The notes beneath the pieces are model-generated. The model saw nothing but the letters and a program-made list of their open reading frames with translations. It was not told the DNA's origin and ran no database searches. A stretch of DNA of 64,000 bases, from the NCBI GenBank assembly GCA_035524795.1, contig DATKOF010000011.1, positions 62,001 through 126,000 on the forward strand, written 5' to 3'. This document shows, one piece after another, positions 1 through 7,697 of the stretch. This DNA comes from DATKOF01 sp035524795. GTDB lineage: Bacteria > Pseudomonadota > Gammaproteobacteria > Burkholderiales > SG8-41. Each line of letters starts with the position of its first letter. Position 1 is the stretch's first letter. The position numbers were made by a program, and so were the translations under genes.

Positions 1-41
1 CGCCGGAGCGCCGCATCCACAACCCGCCCCGCTGACATCGA

Positions 42-1226
42 CTAACCATCCTGTTCGGGGGCAAGCTGCTGCCGAGGGCGTCTGCCGACGTCGGTCTGCA
101 GATCCAGTTCCTTGCCGCTGCGTATCACTTTTAGCGTCGTTGTGGTGCCGGGTTTCAGCGCGGCGATCGAAGTGAGCGTAGTCGAGTAATCACTGACCGG
201 GCGCCCGCCGACCGCGATCAGAATATCGCCGGGCTTGATATTGGCGCGGTCGGCCGGCCCGTTGTTGACTACTTCGGTGATCAACGCGCCGCTTATCTTC
301 GGCAATTTCAACGATGCGACAAGCTCCGGCGTCAATTCCTCCACGCCGATGCCGACCCAGCCGCGCGTCACCGCGCCGTGTGCAATGATTTCCTGCAGTA
401 CCTGTGCGGCGAGACTGGAGGGGATTGCGAAGCCGATGCCTTGGGAACCGCCGCTCCTGGTGTAAATCGCGGAATTGATGCCCAGCAAATTACCGTTGCT
501 GTCCACCAGTGCCCCGCCGGAATTGCCCGGGTTGATGGCGGCATCGGTCTGGATGAAGTTCTCGAAAGCATTCATCCCGACATGACGCCCGAGCGCGCTG
601 ACGATGCCGGAGGTTACGGTCTGTCCGACGCCGAATGGATTGCCGATCGCCAGCACGATGTCGCCGACCCGCGCCTGATCGGACTGCGCGAAAGTGATGG
701 TCGGCAAATCTTTAAGGCCGATCCTGAGTACGGCAAGATCGGTATCGGGATCAGTCCCGACAACGCGCGCCGGAGAATGCCGGCCGTCCGCAAGCGCGAC
801 TTCAATTTCATCCGCCGCTTCGACCACGTGTTGATTGGTCAGAATGTAGCCTTCGGCATTGACGATAACGCCCGAGCCGAGGCCGGTAATGCGCTGAGGC
901 TGCGCCCCAAGCTGATTGCCGAAGAAAAAACGGAACATCGGATCGTCCGCGAATGGATGCCATTGTTGCTTGATTTCCTTGCTGGTGAAGATGCTGACCA
1001 CCGCTGGCATTGCATTCCCGACCGCCTCGTTGAATGAGGCCAGCCGGCCGTCGGTGCTGCGCGCCGCCACCGCGACCGGCAGCGCACGCTGGGCCACGAC
1101 GGCTTGCCGGCCGGGGAGGAATTTTTCAGGCAGCAGATCCGGCCGCAGCGTTGTTACCACGAACAGAACGCCGAGACAGACCGTCGCGGTCTGGGCGAAA
1201 ATCAACCACAGTCTGTACAACATCAT
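42..1226 (-). CDS. degS: DegS/AlgW-type periplasmic serine protease (trypsin fold plus one PDZ)
   Basis: Membrane-anchored HtrA-family protease that in relatives senses misfolded outer-membrane proteins and cleaves an anti-sigma factor. From the chosen start the protein is 394 aa. A hydrophobic anchor covers residues ~3-27. The catalytic triad is visible: His133 (TNQHVVEA), Asp163 (DPDTDLAVL) and Ser236 (NPGNSGGAL). A single C-terminal PDZ domain (~285-375) separates it from two-PDZ DegP. The reading frame opens at 1265, but relatives begin M-L-x-R-x-W-L-x-F-A-Q, so one of the tandem ATGs at 1226/1223 is the likelier start; no clear ribosome site decides between them. Family certain; DegS versus generic Do protease less so. 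Confidence 0.85.
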   Translation of the reverse strand: MMLYRLWLIFAQTATVCLGVLFVVTTLRPDLLPEKFLPGRQAVVAQRALPVAVAARSTDGRLASFNEAVGNAMPAVVSIFTSKEIKQQWHPFADDPMFRFFFGNQLGAQPQRITGLGSGVIVNAEGYILTNQHVVEAADEIEVALADGRHSPARVVGTDPDTDLAVLRIGLKDLPTITFAQSDQARVGDIVLAIGNPFGVGQTVTSGIVSALGRHVGMNAFENFIQTDAAINPGNSGGALVDSNGNLLGINSAIYTRSGGSQGIGFAIPSSLAAQVLQEIIAHGAVTRGWVGIGVEELTPELVASLKLPKISGALITEVVNNGPADRANIKPGDILIAVGGRPVSDYSTTLTSIAALKPGTTTTLKVIRSGKELDLQTDVGRRPRQQLAPEQDG

Positions 1227-1265
1227 GGCTATACCAAAAACAGTGACCCCGGCAGGTCGGGACAT

Positions 1266-1633
1266 TGGATGCGCTTGCGAAGGGTACGCGAACCGCGACC
1301 CGGACTCCGATTTTCTATGTTTTTAATTATTGCCCAAACCATTCGCCAGCGAAAGAGATGCATATTATCCCATGCGCGAATCCCGGCAGATTTGATCCGG
1401 GCCTTCGGGCATTTTCTGATCCCGCAGAATCCTTTTTGCCGGTAACCCAGGGTAGTCGACGCAGCAGAAATTAATTTAATCGATTGAAGTATATACGATT
1501 TTTACGAAAATGCTTAAATTTTCCTGTATGGTTGGGTAAAATACGAAATTTTGTTTGGCGGTGACCGGGATGCAAAAGCCCGTCTTGGGCAAATACTCAT
1601 TCCTTATCCTGCCAGCCACAGGATATTTGCATA
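1266..1633. other. Gene-free stretch between the divergent degS-like gene and sspA
   Basis: AT-rich for this genome, especially 1465-1560. No convincing reading frame or RNA gene was found. It must hold the promoters of both divergent genes. A short hairpin (GCCC, GTCTT, GGGC) lies near 1576-1589 with no U tract. As I recall, many betaproteobacteria have petABC just upstream of sspA; those genes are absent here. Confidence 0.6.
1514..1542 (+). promoter_or_regulatory. Candidate sspA promoter
   Basis: TTAAAT and TAAAAT are separated by 17 bases, about 90 bases before the sspA start, in the most AT-rich part of the gap. The -35 match is weak (3 of 6), so this is only the best candidate found. 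Confidence 0.3.
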
Positions 1634-2233
1634 ATGATGACACTTTATTCCGGCACCACGGATCCGTTCAGTCAGCGTTGCCGCAACGTGCTTTATGAAA
1701 AAGGCATGGATTTTCAGATCATCGACGTCGACCTGCACAATAAACCGGAAGACCTGGCGGTGATGAACCCGTACAACGAAGTGCCGGTGCTGGTCGAGCG
1801 GGACTTGATCTTGTACGAGGCGAATATCATCAACGAGTATATCGATGACCGTTTTCCGCATCCGCAACTGATGCCTGCCGATCCGGTAATGCGCGCGCGA
1901 GCGCGGCTGTTCCTGTTCCGGTTCGAGCAAGAACTTTTCAACCATGTCGAAGTTCTTGAAAAAGGCAATCAGCGCGGCGCCGACAAGGCGCGTATCTCGA
2001 TCCGCGACAATCTGGCCCAGATCGCGCCGGTATTCACCAAACAGAAACATATGCTGGGAGATGAATTCTCCATGCTCGATGTCGCGATCGCGCCATTGCT
2101 GTGGCGGCTTGATTATTACGATATCCAGTTGCCGAAACAGGCGGCGCCCTTGATGAAGTACGCCGAACGGCTGTTCAGCCGGCCGGCGTTCATCGATTCG
2201 CTGACCGCGTCAGAGAAAGTGATGCGGAAGTGA
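1634..2233 (+). CDS. sspA: Stringent starvation protein A (GST-fold RNA polymerase-associated factor)
   Basis: RNA-polymerase-binding regulator used in stationary phase, starvation and acid stress. The 199 aa protein has a thioredoxin-like GST N-domain (~1-80; TLYSGTTDPFSQRCR, NEVPVLVERD, LYEANIINEYI) and an all-helical C-domain. SspA proteins keep the GST fold but are not thought to act as transferases. The downstream gene overlaps it and encodes SspB, the usual partner order in beta- and gammaproteobacteria. Length and motifs are normal for the family. Confidence 0.93.
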   Translation: MMTLYSGTTDPFSQRCRNVLYEKGMDFQIIDVDLHNKPEDLAVMNPYNEVPVLVERDLILYEANIINEYIDDRFPHPQLMPADPVMRARARLFLFRFEQELFNHVEVLEKGNQRGADKARISIRDNLAQIAPVFTKQKHMLGDEFSMLDVAIAPLLWRLDYYDIQLPKQAAPLMKYAERLFSRPAFIDSLTASEKVMRK

Positions 2234-2238
2234 TTCCT

Positions 2239-2643
2239 ATGGCTACGCAGGGGTCGAGCAAACCTTACTTGATCCGCGCCATCTGTGAATGGTGCGGCGA
2301 CAATGGCTTCACGCCGTATCTGGCGGTGAAGGTCGATGCCCGGACCCGCGTGCCGCTGGAGTACGTGAAGAACGGTGAGATTGTGCTCAATATCAGCAGA
2401 GACGCGACCCATCGCCTGACGGTCGGCGACGATTTCGTGCAATTTGCCGCCCGCTTCAATGGGACATCACGCGAATGCTCGATCCCGATCGCCGCTGTGG
2501 CCGGCATTTTTGCGCGCGAAAACGGCCACGGTATATTTTTCTCCGCGGATGATGCGGCTTCGCAATCCGGTGTGACCCAGGCGACGCCGGAACTTGATCA
2601 GTCCGCGCCTGCCGGCCGGGTGCGGCTGCAAGTCGTCAAATAA
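2239..2643 (+). CDS. sspB: ClpXP adaptor SspB (specificity-enhancing factor)
   Basis: Adaptor that binds SsrA-tagged peptides and delivers them to ClpXP. 134 aa. The N-terminal substrate-binding fold is recognisable (KPYLIRAICEWCGDNGFTPY, ISRDATHRL, FNGTSREC, IPIAAVAGIFARENG). The C-terminal ~25 residues are variable and end in VRLQVVK, matching the short ClpX-docking tail of this family. The frame is open from a GTG at 2230 overlapping the sspA stop, but ATG 2239 fits the family N-terminus better. Co-transcribed with sspA. Confidence 0.92.
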   Translation: MATQGSSKPYLIRAICEWCGDNGFTPYLAVKVDARTRVPLEYVKNGEIVLNISRDATHRLTVGDDFVQFAARFNGTSRECSIPIAAVAGIFARENGHGIFFSADDAASQSGVTQATPELDQSAPAGRVRLQVVK

Positions 2644-2663
2644 AACAAGCAGCGCGGCGGATA

Positions 2664-2669
2664 TATAAT
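2664..2669 (+). promoter_or_regulatory. Consensus -10 (TATAAT) inside a hairpin loop upstream of tRNA-Thr
   Basis: Perfect TATAAT lies in the loop of an inverted repeat (2652-2661 with 2671-2680, one G-T pair) just after the sspB stop. The tRNA starts 50 bases downstream, so it could be the tRNA promoter. The upstream hexamer at 17 bases (TAAAAC) is a poor -35. The hairpin has no U tract on the plus strand, so it is not a standard sspB terminator. Confidence 0.35.
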
Positions 2670-2719
2670 TTCCGCCGTGCGCCTCATGTTTCATGGCAGG
2701 ATACAGCAACGACCAACGC

Positions 2720-2791
2720 GCCGGATTAGCTCAGTGGTAGAGCAACCGCCTTGTAAGCGGTAGGTCATCCGTTCGAGTCGGATATCCGGCA
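2720..2791 (+). tRNA. tRNA-Thr (anticodon TGT)
   Basis: A full cloverleaf can be drawn: acceptor GCCGGAT/ATCCGGC, D arm GCTC-AGTGGTAGA-GAGC region, anticodon stem ACCGC/GCGGT with loop CTTGTAA (anticodon TGT, reading ACA), T arm ATCCG/CGGAT with loop TTCGAGT. The discriminator base is A. Only CC of a 3' CCA follows before a G, so the final A must be added enzymatically. Confidence 0.96.
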
Positions 2792-2878
2792 CCGCCCTTG
2801 CCGTGTTCCTGTAGCCGGCACGGCGGGCGCCAGCAGGCACCGGATATTGAGCATTGATAAATGCAAAGGGCGGGGGAT

Positions 2879-3067
2879 ATGAAATTCAGGGAAATGCTCA
2901 AATCTCCGGTGTTTCCGCCGGGGCATCAGTGGCGGATCGAGAAGCGCAAGGGTGGCTACGAATCCGACGTCACCGCGCTGGTGCGCGGCATGCAACGGGA
3001 CGAACGCATCCGGCAGGATCAGCGTTTTGCCTGGGAGCGCTGGCGCGCCGACAGTCAATCGAAATAA
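2879..3067 (+). CDS. Small conserved-looking protein, possibly DUF3460-related
   Basis: 62 aa basic protein starting MKFREMLKSPVF, with a G-rich ribosome site (GGGCGGGGG) just upstream. The second half reads YESDVTALVRGMQRDERIRQ followed by a Trp-containing end. This resembles the short betaproteobacterial DUF3460 pattern (Y-x-S-x-x-T-x-F, several Q/R, terminal W). The family match is from memory and only partial. An in-frame ATG at 2861 would add six residues. No function is known; it lies directly after tRNA-Thr. Confidence 0.55.
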   Translation: MKFREMLKSPVFPPGHQWRIEKRKGGYESDVTALVRGMQRDERIRQDQRFAWERWRADSQSK

Positions 3068-3514
3068 CGGCGCCCGGCGGTAATCAGAATACCGTAATGC
3101 ATTGGCTGGGTTGGTTGCAGAGCGACCGAGCCGCGGGTATTTCTTTGCCCTTCGCCAAGTAATAAATAATCTCCAAGGCAACGGTTTTTAATGAACCACG
3201 GTGCCTGTGCGGCTTATATCGCCGTGCACCAAGATCTTCCATAGTTATATGGGCTCATTTGACAAGCCAATGAAAATCCATATAATGCCGCGATTTTTGC
3301 ATTGCACAATCCAGTTCGCAGGCCACCAGCAATATCAGAAATTTATTGCTTAAGGCCGAGCAAACCACTAGAATCGCCGGGATTTTTTTAGGTGACCACA
3401 AGCTATAGTGGTCTTTTGAAATCGGTTTTCGAGGAGATATGTTGCCCTAGCAAGGTGACTATTCACACCGGCCAGTGAAGCTGCTGGTGTTTATTACGAA
3501 AGGAGGTTTTGCGT
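3068..3514. other. Long leader region before the lytic transglycosylase gene
   Basis: No gene longer than a few codons was recognised. The AT-rich stretch 3235-3320 probably carries the promoter. From 3364 on there are two competing inverted repeats and a three-codon reading frame with a good ribosome site, listed separately. Confidence 0.5.
3364..3413 (+). promoter_or_regulatory. Two mutually exclusive hairpins in the lytic transglycosylase leader
   Basis: ACCACTA (3364-3370) can pair with TAGTGGT (3406-3412), and GACCAC (3394-3399) with GTGGTC (3408-3413). Both use the same 3' arm, so they cannot form together. The second is followed by TTTT. At 3439 a GAGGAG ribosome site precedes ATG-TTG-CCC-TAG. 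The arrangement looks attenuator-like but could be chance. Confidence 0.3.
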
Positions 3515-4216
3515 ATGGCAAAATCACACCCCGAACAGTTGGCCAGCCGCCGACGAGTATGGATCATCACGGCCAGTTTCATTTTGCTGGCTTCCCTTGC
3601 GTCTTTCAGCCTGTTTTCGATCAACCCGCGCAGCAGCAATGATTGGCTTGCCTTTGTGGAAGAGGGCATTGACGGGTTGAATTTTGCGCCTCAGGCGGCG
3701 GCATCCCAGTCCGGAACAGGCGTTCCAGCGGGTCCCGAGCTGGCTAAATACCGGGCGATCGGCGAGTATCTGGCCCATCGTTATCGCGTGTCGCCCGAAA
3801 TGACAACGGACATCGTTGCCAGAGCTCATGCGGCAGGCAACTCATTGGGGCTGGATCCGCTGCTGATTCTGGCGGTGATTTCGGTCGAGTCGCGCTTCAA
3901 CCCGATCGCCGAAAGCGGCATGGGGGCGAAGGGGCTGATGCAGATAATTCCCCGTTTCCATAGCGACAAGTTCGATTCGGTTGGCGGCGAAGGTGCCGCG
4001 TTTCAGCCGGCGACCAATATTCTGGTGGGAAGCCAGGTACTCAAGGAGTATCTGGTACGCACCGGCGACATCAATGATGCGCTCCAGATGTATGTCGGCG
4101 CCTCTTCCCTGGAGACCGAGAATGGTTACGCGGACAAAGTGCTTGCCGAGCGCGAACGGCTGCGCCAGGTGCTGCGCCAGTTCCAGAATCGTCGGCAGCA
4201 ACTGGCCGAGTTGTGA
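3515..4216 (+). CDS. Membrane-anchored lytic transglycosylase (SLT domain)
   Basis: Cleaves peptidoglycan between MurNAc and GlcNAc with 1,6-anhydro formation. 233 aa: N-terminal signal anchor (~13-32), a linker, then the SLT lysozyme-like domain (~85-205). The catalytic glutamate is in AVISVESRFNPIAES, followed by GAKGLMQIIP and a Y-containing MYVGASS segment. The Lys/Arg-rich C-terminus is helical. ATG 3515 is chosen because AGGAGG lies 8 bases upstream; an in-frame TTG at 3509 sits too close to that site. The leader is unusually long and structured. Confidence 0.88.
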   Translation: MAKSHPEQLASRRRVWIITASFILLASLASFSLFSINPRSSNDWLAFVEEGIDGLNFAPQAAASQSGTGVPAGPELAKYRAIGEYLAHRYRVSPEMTTDIVARAHAAGNSLGLDPLLILAVISVESRFNPIAESGMGAKGLMQIIPRFHSDKFDSVGGEGAAFQPATNILVGSQVLKEYLVRTGDINDALQMYVGASSLETENGYADKVLAERERLRQVLRQFQNRRQQLAEL

Positions 4217-4275
4217 TGTCGCCGGATTCGCCGGCGCCGTGATAAAGTCGGGCCGTCCATATTGATGGAGCCGCC

Positions 4276-4554
4276 GTGGCCGAAGCGGGTTTTCCCAAGG
4301 ATTTTTTCGAATTCATGCAGAAGGCGTGGAACCCGCTGTCGTTTCCGCTGCCCGGCATGATTACGCCGACGGTGAATATCGAGGAAATCGAGAAGAAAAT
4401 CGGCGAACTCAAAACGGTCGAAGCGTGGTTGACGATGAACACCGGCTTCGTGCAAATGACCATCCAGACCCTGGAAATGCAGAAAGCGGCGCTCGAGAGC
4501 CTGCGCAGCGGGAACGCGCCCCCGGCCACGCCGGCGGCCGACGCCAAGGGTTGA
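4276..4554 (+). CDS. phaM: PhaM-like polyhydroxyalkanoate granule protein
   Basis: PhaM binds and activates PHB synthase and, in Cupriavidus, ties granules to the nucleoid. This 92 aa protein has the family core: FFEFMQKAWNPLSFPLPGM, then PTVNIEEIEKKIGELKTVEAW and helices with MNTGFVQMTIQTLEMQ. Start is GTG 4276. The C-terminus is short and Ala/Pro-rich; the Lys/Ala-rich DNA-binding tail described for the Cupriavidus protein is missing. A BktB-type thiolase gene at 12.7 kb also fits PHA metabolism. No PHA synthase is in the window. Confidence 0.78.
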   Translation: MAEAGFPKDFFEFMQKAWNPLSFPLPGMITPTVNIEEIEKKIGELKTVEAWLTMNTGFVQMTIQTLEMQKAALESLRSGNAPPATPAADAKG

Positions 4555-4572
4555 CCGTTTTGCCGCCCGCAT

Positions 4573-5523
4573 TCAGCCCGCGATATTTTTGAATTTTTCG
4601 GCCGCCGCGACGAGTTCGGCGCGGATTCCTGGCTCCCATGCCGAATGGCCGGCGGCAGGCACAATGATGTACTCGGCTTCCGGCCATGCGCGATGCAGAT
4701 CGTCAGCGCTGACGATCGGACATACCGCGTCATAGCGACCCTGCACGATGATGGCGGGGATTCCACGCAGCCGTCCCGCATTGTCGAGCAGCGAATTCTC
4801 GGGCAGGAAAATATCGTGTATGAAGTAATGCGCTTCGAGGCGTGCGAGGCCAAGCGCAACGGCATCGCTCGCGAAATAGGAAACGGTTTCCGCGCTCGGC
4901 AGCAACGTCGAGCATGACCCTTCGTAGACGCTCCAGGCGCGCGCCGCCGGCAGATGTACCGCGGGGTCGGGATCGATCAGACGGCGATAGTAAGTGCCAA
5001 GCAGATCGCGTTGTTCCGCTGCCGGAAGCGCGCCGGCGAACGTGCGCCACGCCTCCGGGAAGAAATTTTTCAGTCCGTACAGAAACCAGTCGATTTCGCT
5101 TTTGCGGCAGAGAAAGATTCCGCGCAGGATGAAACCGAGACAACGACCCGGATGCGCTTCGCCGTAGGCGAGCGCGAGCGTGCTGCCCCACGAACCGCCG
5201 AATACGATCCAGCGTTCGATGCCGAGATGCATGCGCAGCCGTTCGATATCGGCAATCAGTTGCGGGGTCGTGTTGTCTCGCCATTCACCGAGCGGGGTCG
5301 AGCGTCCCGCGCCACGCTGGTCGTAGATGACGATGCGGTAATGGACGGGATCGAAGAAGCGGCGGTGATTGGGCGTACTGCCTGCGCCCGGCCCGCCGTG
5401 CAGGAACAATACCGGCGCGCCGTCCGGATTGCCCGATTGCTCCCAGTACATGGTATGAATCACATCGAGCGCTTTCATGCCGCGGGCGAACGGTTCGAGC
5501 GGCGGATAAAGTTCGGTGCGCAT
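4573..5523 (-). CDS. pip: Proline iminopeptidase (alpha/beta hydrolase, S33)
   Basis: Removes N-terminal proline from peptides. 316 aa. Alpha/beta-hydrolase signatures: oxyanion region FLHGGPGAGSTPNHRRFF, YDQRGAGRS, nucleophile Ser in GGSWGSTLALAY, Asp in GRYDAVCP, His in AAGHSAWEP. These are the classic Pip motifs at normal family length. Start chosen at 5523 (MRTELYPPLEPF), which is where relatives begin; the longer frame to 5622 adds unrelated residues. It is divergent from fumarase with 61 bases between starts. Confidence 0.92.
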   Translation of the reverse strand: MRTELYPPLEPFARGMKALDVIHTMYWEQSGNPDGAPVLFLHGGPGAGSTPNHRRFFDPVHYRIVIYDQRGAGRSTPLGEWRDNTTPQLIADIERLRMHLGIERWIVFGGSWGSTLALAYGEAHPGRCLGFILRGIFLCRKSEIDWFLYGLKNFFPEAWRTFAGALPAAEQRDLLGTYYRRLIDPDPAVHLPAARAWSVYEGSCSTLLPSAETVSYFASDAVALGLARLEAHYFIHDIFLPENSLLDNAGRLRGIPAIIVQGRYDAVCPIVSADDLHRAWPEAEYIIVPAAGHSAWEPGIRAELVAAAEKFKNIAG

Positions 5524-5584
5524 GATGAATTCAAACATAACACAGACGCTGTGCGACCGGGGTTTACAATAGCGGGGGACAGCC

Positions 5585-7102
5585 ATGACAACGATCAGAC
5601 AGGAGGATTTCATCCAGAGCATCGCCGATGCGTTGCAGTTCGTCTCCTACTACCATCCGGTCGATTTCATCAAAGCGATGAACGAGGCGTACCGGCGCGA
5701 GCAGTCGCCGGCCGCGAAGAACGCGATCGCACAGATCCTGATCAACTCACGAATGGCGGCGGAGGGGCATCGGCCGGTATGCCAGGACACCGGCATTGAT
5801 GTCGTGTTCCTGAGAATTGGCATGGATGTGCGCTGGGACGCCCGCTTGTCGGTCACCGAGATGGTGAATGAGGGCGTGCGCCGCGCCCATCTCGATGCCG
5901 ATAATCCGTTGCGCGCCTCGATCGTGAGCGATCCCGACGGCGCGCGCGCCAACACCGGCGACAATACGCCGGCCGTGGTACACATGCAGGTGGTGCCCGG
6001 CGATCGCGTGGAAGTGAAACTCGCGGCGAAAGGCAGCGGTTCCGACAGCAAATCGAGGTTCACCGCGCTCAATCCCAGCGACAGCGTGGTCGACTGGATC
6101 CTCGGACAGGTACCGGCGCTCGGCGGCGACTGGTGCCCGCCCGGCATTCTCGGCGTCGGCATCGGCGGCACCCCGGAAAAAGCAATGCTGCTCGCCAAGG
6201 AATCTCTGCTCGAACACATCGACATTCACGAGCTGCAGGCGCGCGGCGCCCGCACACGCGCCGAGGAATTGCGCCTCGAGTTGTACGAAAAGGTAAACGC
6301 GCTCGGCATCGGCGCGCAGGGTCTCGGCGGCATGGCGACAGTGCTCGACGTCAAGGTGCTCGATTATCCGACCCATGTGATCATGAAGCCGGTCGCGATC
6401 AACCCCAACTGCGCGGCGACCCGTCACGTCAAGTTCACGCTCGACGGCTCCGGCCCGGCGCAGTTCGCGCCGCCCCGCCTCGACGACTGGCCGCAGATCA
6501 CGGTTGATCTGGCACGTGGCGCGCGGCGCGTCAACCTCGATGCATTGACCAAGGCCGAGACCGCGACGTGGAAGGCGGGCGAGCGGCTGTTGCTGAGCGG
6601 CAGGCTGCTGACCGGCCGTGACGCCGCGCACAAGCGCCTAGTTGACCTGATTGCCAAAGGCGAACGGCTGCCGGTCGATTTCACCAATCGCCTGATCTAT
6701 TACGTCGGCCCGGTGCGCGCGGTGCGCGACGAGGTGGTCGGACCCGCGGGGCCGACCACCTCGTGCCGCATGGACAAATTCATGGAGGCGATGCTGGCGC
6801 AGAGCGGACTGCTCGGCTCGATCGGCAAATCGGAGCGCGGCGAGCAAGGCCTGGCCGCGCTCAAGCGCCATCGGGGCGTGCATCTGATCGCAATCGGCGG
6901 CGCCGCCTACCTGGTCTCGAAAGCAATCCGCGCCGCGCGCGTGCTGGCATTTCCCGATCTCGGCATGGAGGCGATCCACGAATTCCAGGTGGTGGACATG
7001 CCGGTCACCGTCGCGGTGGACAGCAACGGCAATTCGATCCACGACAGCGGGCCGCGCGAATGGCGCACCAGGATCGCCGGCATCCCGGTCAAGAATGCCT
7101 GA
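5585..7102 (+). CDS. fumA: Class I fumarate hydratase (iron-sulfur)
   Basis: Interconverts fumarate and malate in the TCA cycle using a labile [4Fe-4S] cluster. 505 aa, close to E. coli FumA/FumB (~548), with both the N-terminal alpha and C-terminal beta domains fused. Cysteines that could ligate the cluster lie in PVCQDTGID, NPNCAATRH and TTSCRMDKF. Other markers are GVGIGGTPEKAML, GAQGLGGMATVLDVK and DLGMEAIHEFQVVDMPV. sucCD elsewhere in the window belongs to the same cycle. Confidence 0.93.
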   Translation: MTTIRQEDFIQSIADALQFVSYYHPVDFIKAMNEAYRREQSPAAKNAIAQILINSRMAAEGHRPVCQDTGIDVVFLRIGMDVRWDARLSVTEMVNEGVRRAHLDADNPLRASIVSDPDGARANTGDNTPAVVHMQVVPGDRVEVKLAAKGSGSDSKSRFTALNPSDSVVDWILGQVPALGGDWCPPGILGVGIGGTPEKAMLLAKESLLEHIDIHELQARGARTRAEELRLELYEKVNALGIGAQGLGGMATVLDVKVLDYPTHVIMKPVAINPNCAATRHVKFTLDGSGPAQFAPPRLDDWPQITVDLARGARRVNLDALTKAETATWKAGERLLLSGRLLTGRDAAHKRLVDLIAKGERLPVDFTNRLIYYVGPVRAVRDEVVGPAGPTTSCRMDKFMEAMLAQSGLLGSIGKSERGEQGLAALKRHRGVHLIAIGGAAYLVSKAIRAARVLAFPDLGMEAIHEFQVVDMPVTVAVDSNGNSIHDSGPREWRTRIAGIPVKNA

Positions 7103-7174
7103 AGCGGGTTGCTGCGCCGGCATCCGGCGCGCGTCTGCTATAGTTTTGTTTTCGGATTCCTTCGGACACGAAAG

Positions 7175-7690
7175 ATGAGCCGGGCCTTCATCAAGGAAAG
7201 CGACGAACAACTGTCCGCCGACGAGTTGCCGGAGCGCCCGCCCAGCGAACATCCGAATTACGTGACGCCGCGCGGCCTCGAGCAATTGCACGTCCGCCAG
7301 CAGCAGTTGCAGCACGAGCACGCGCAACTCGCGGAGCAGGACGATCCGCTGCTGCGGCAGAGAAAACTGGAGACCGAACGCGACTTGCGCTATTACAACG
7401 CCCAGATTGCACGCGCGACCGTGGTTGATCCGGCCGGCCAGCCGCACAACGAGGTGCGGTTCGGCGCAGCGGTCATCATTCGCGACGAGCAGGGTGCGCG
7501 ACACGAATTTCATATCGTCGGCGACGACGAAGCCGATATTATTTCCGGCTGCATCAGCTGGGCGTCACCGCTCGGCAAAGCGCTGATCGGCGCCGCCGTC
7601 GGGGACCGCGTCACATGGCAGCGCCCCGCCGGCACCGTGGAAGTCGAGATCGTCGACATCGGTTATCCGCCGGCCGTCGCCGGCACGTAA
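7175..7690 (+). CDS. GreA/GreB-family transcription factor (short coiled-coil type)
   Basis: Gre factors enter the RNA polymerase secondary channel and stimulate cleavage of backtracked RNA. 171 aa: an acidic ~40-residue N-extension (SRAFIKESDEQ...LPERPPSEHPNYVTPRG), a helical coiled-coil (~45-95), then a FKBP-like C-domain (GAAVIIRDEQ, IVGDDEADI, SWASPLGKALIGAAVGD). The coiled-coil tip lacks the usual GD-x-SENAEY acidic motif and instead has AEQDDPLL, so cleavage activity may differ. Start ATG 7175 rather than the upstream frame opening at 7109. Confidence 0.85.
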   Translation: MSRAFIKESDEQLSADELPERPPSEHPNYVTPRGLEQLHVRQQQLQHEHAQLAEQDDPLLRQRKLETERDLRYYNAQIARATVVDPAGQPHNEVRFGAAVIIRDEQGARHEFHIVGDDEADIISGCISWASPLGKALIGAAVGDRVTWQRPAGTVEVEIVDIGYPPAVAGT

Positions 7691-7697
7691 CGCGGGC

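Noticed and set aside
1..35. Possible C-terminus of a plus-strand gene (for example tatC) ending at TGA 33-35
   Set aside because: Two of three frames end close by and only ~10 codons are visible, so no gene can be supported.
2861..2878. Earlier start for the DUF3460-like small gene
   Set aside because: No ribosome site precedes it, while ATG 2879 follows a G-rich site.
4126..4865. Overlapping minus-strand frames across the lytic transglycosylase and phaM
   Set aside because: Low-complexity antisense translations that conflict with well-supported genes.
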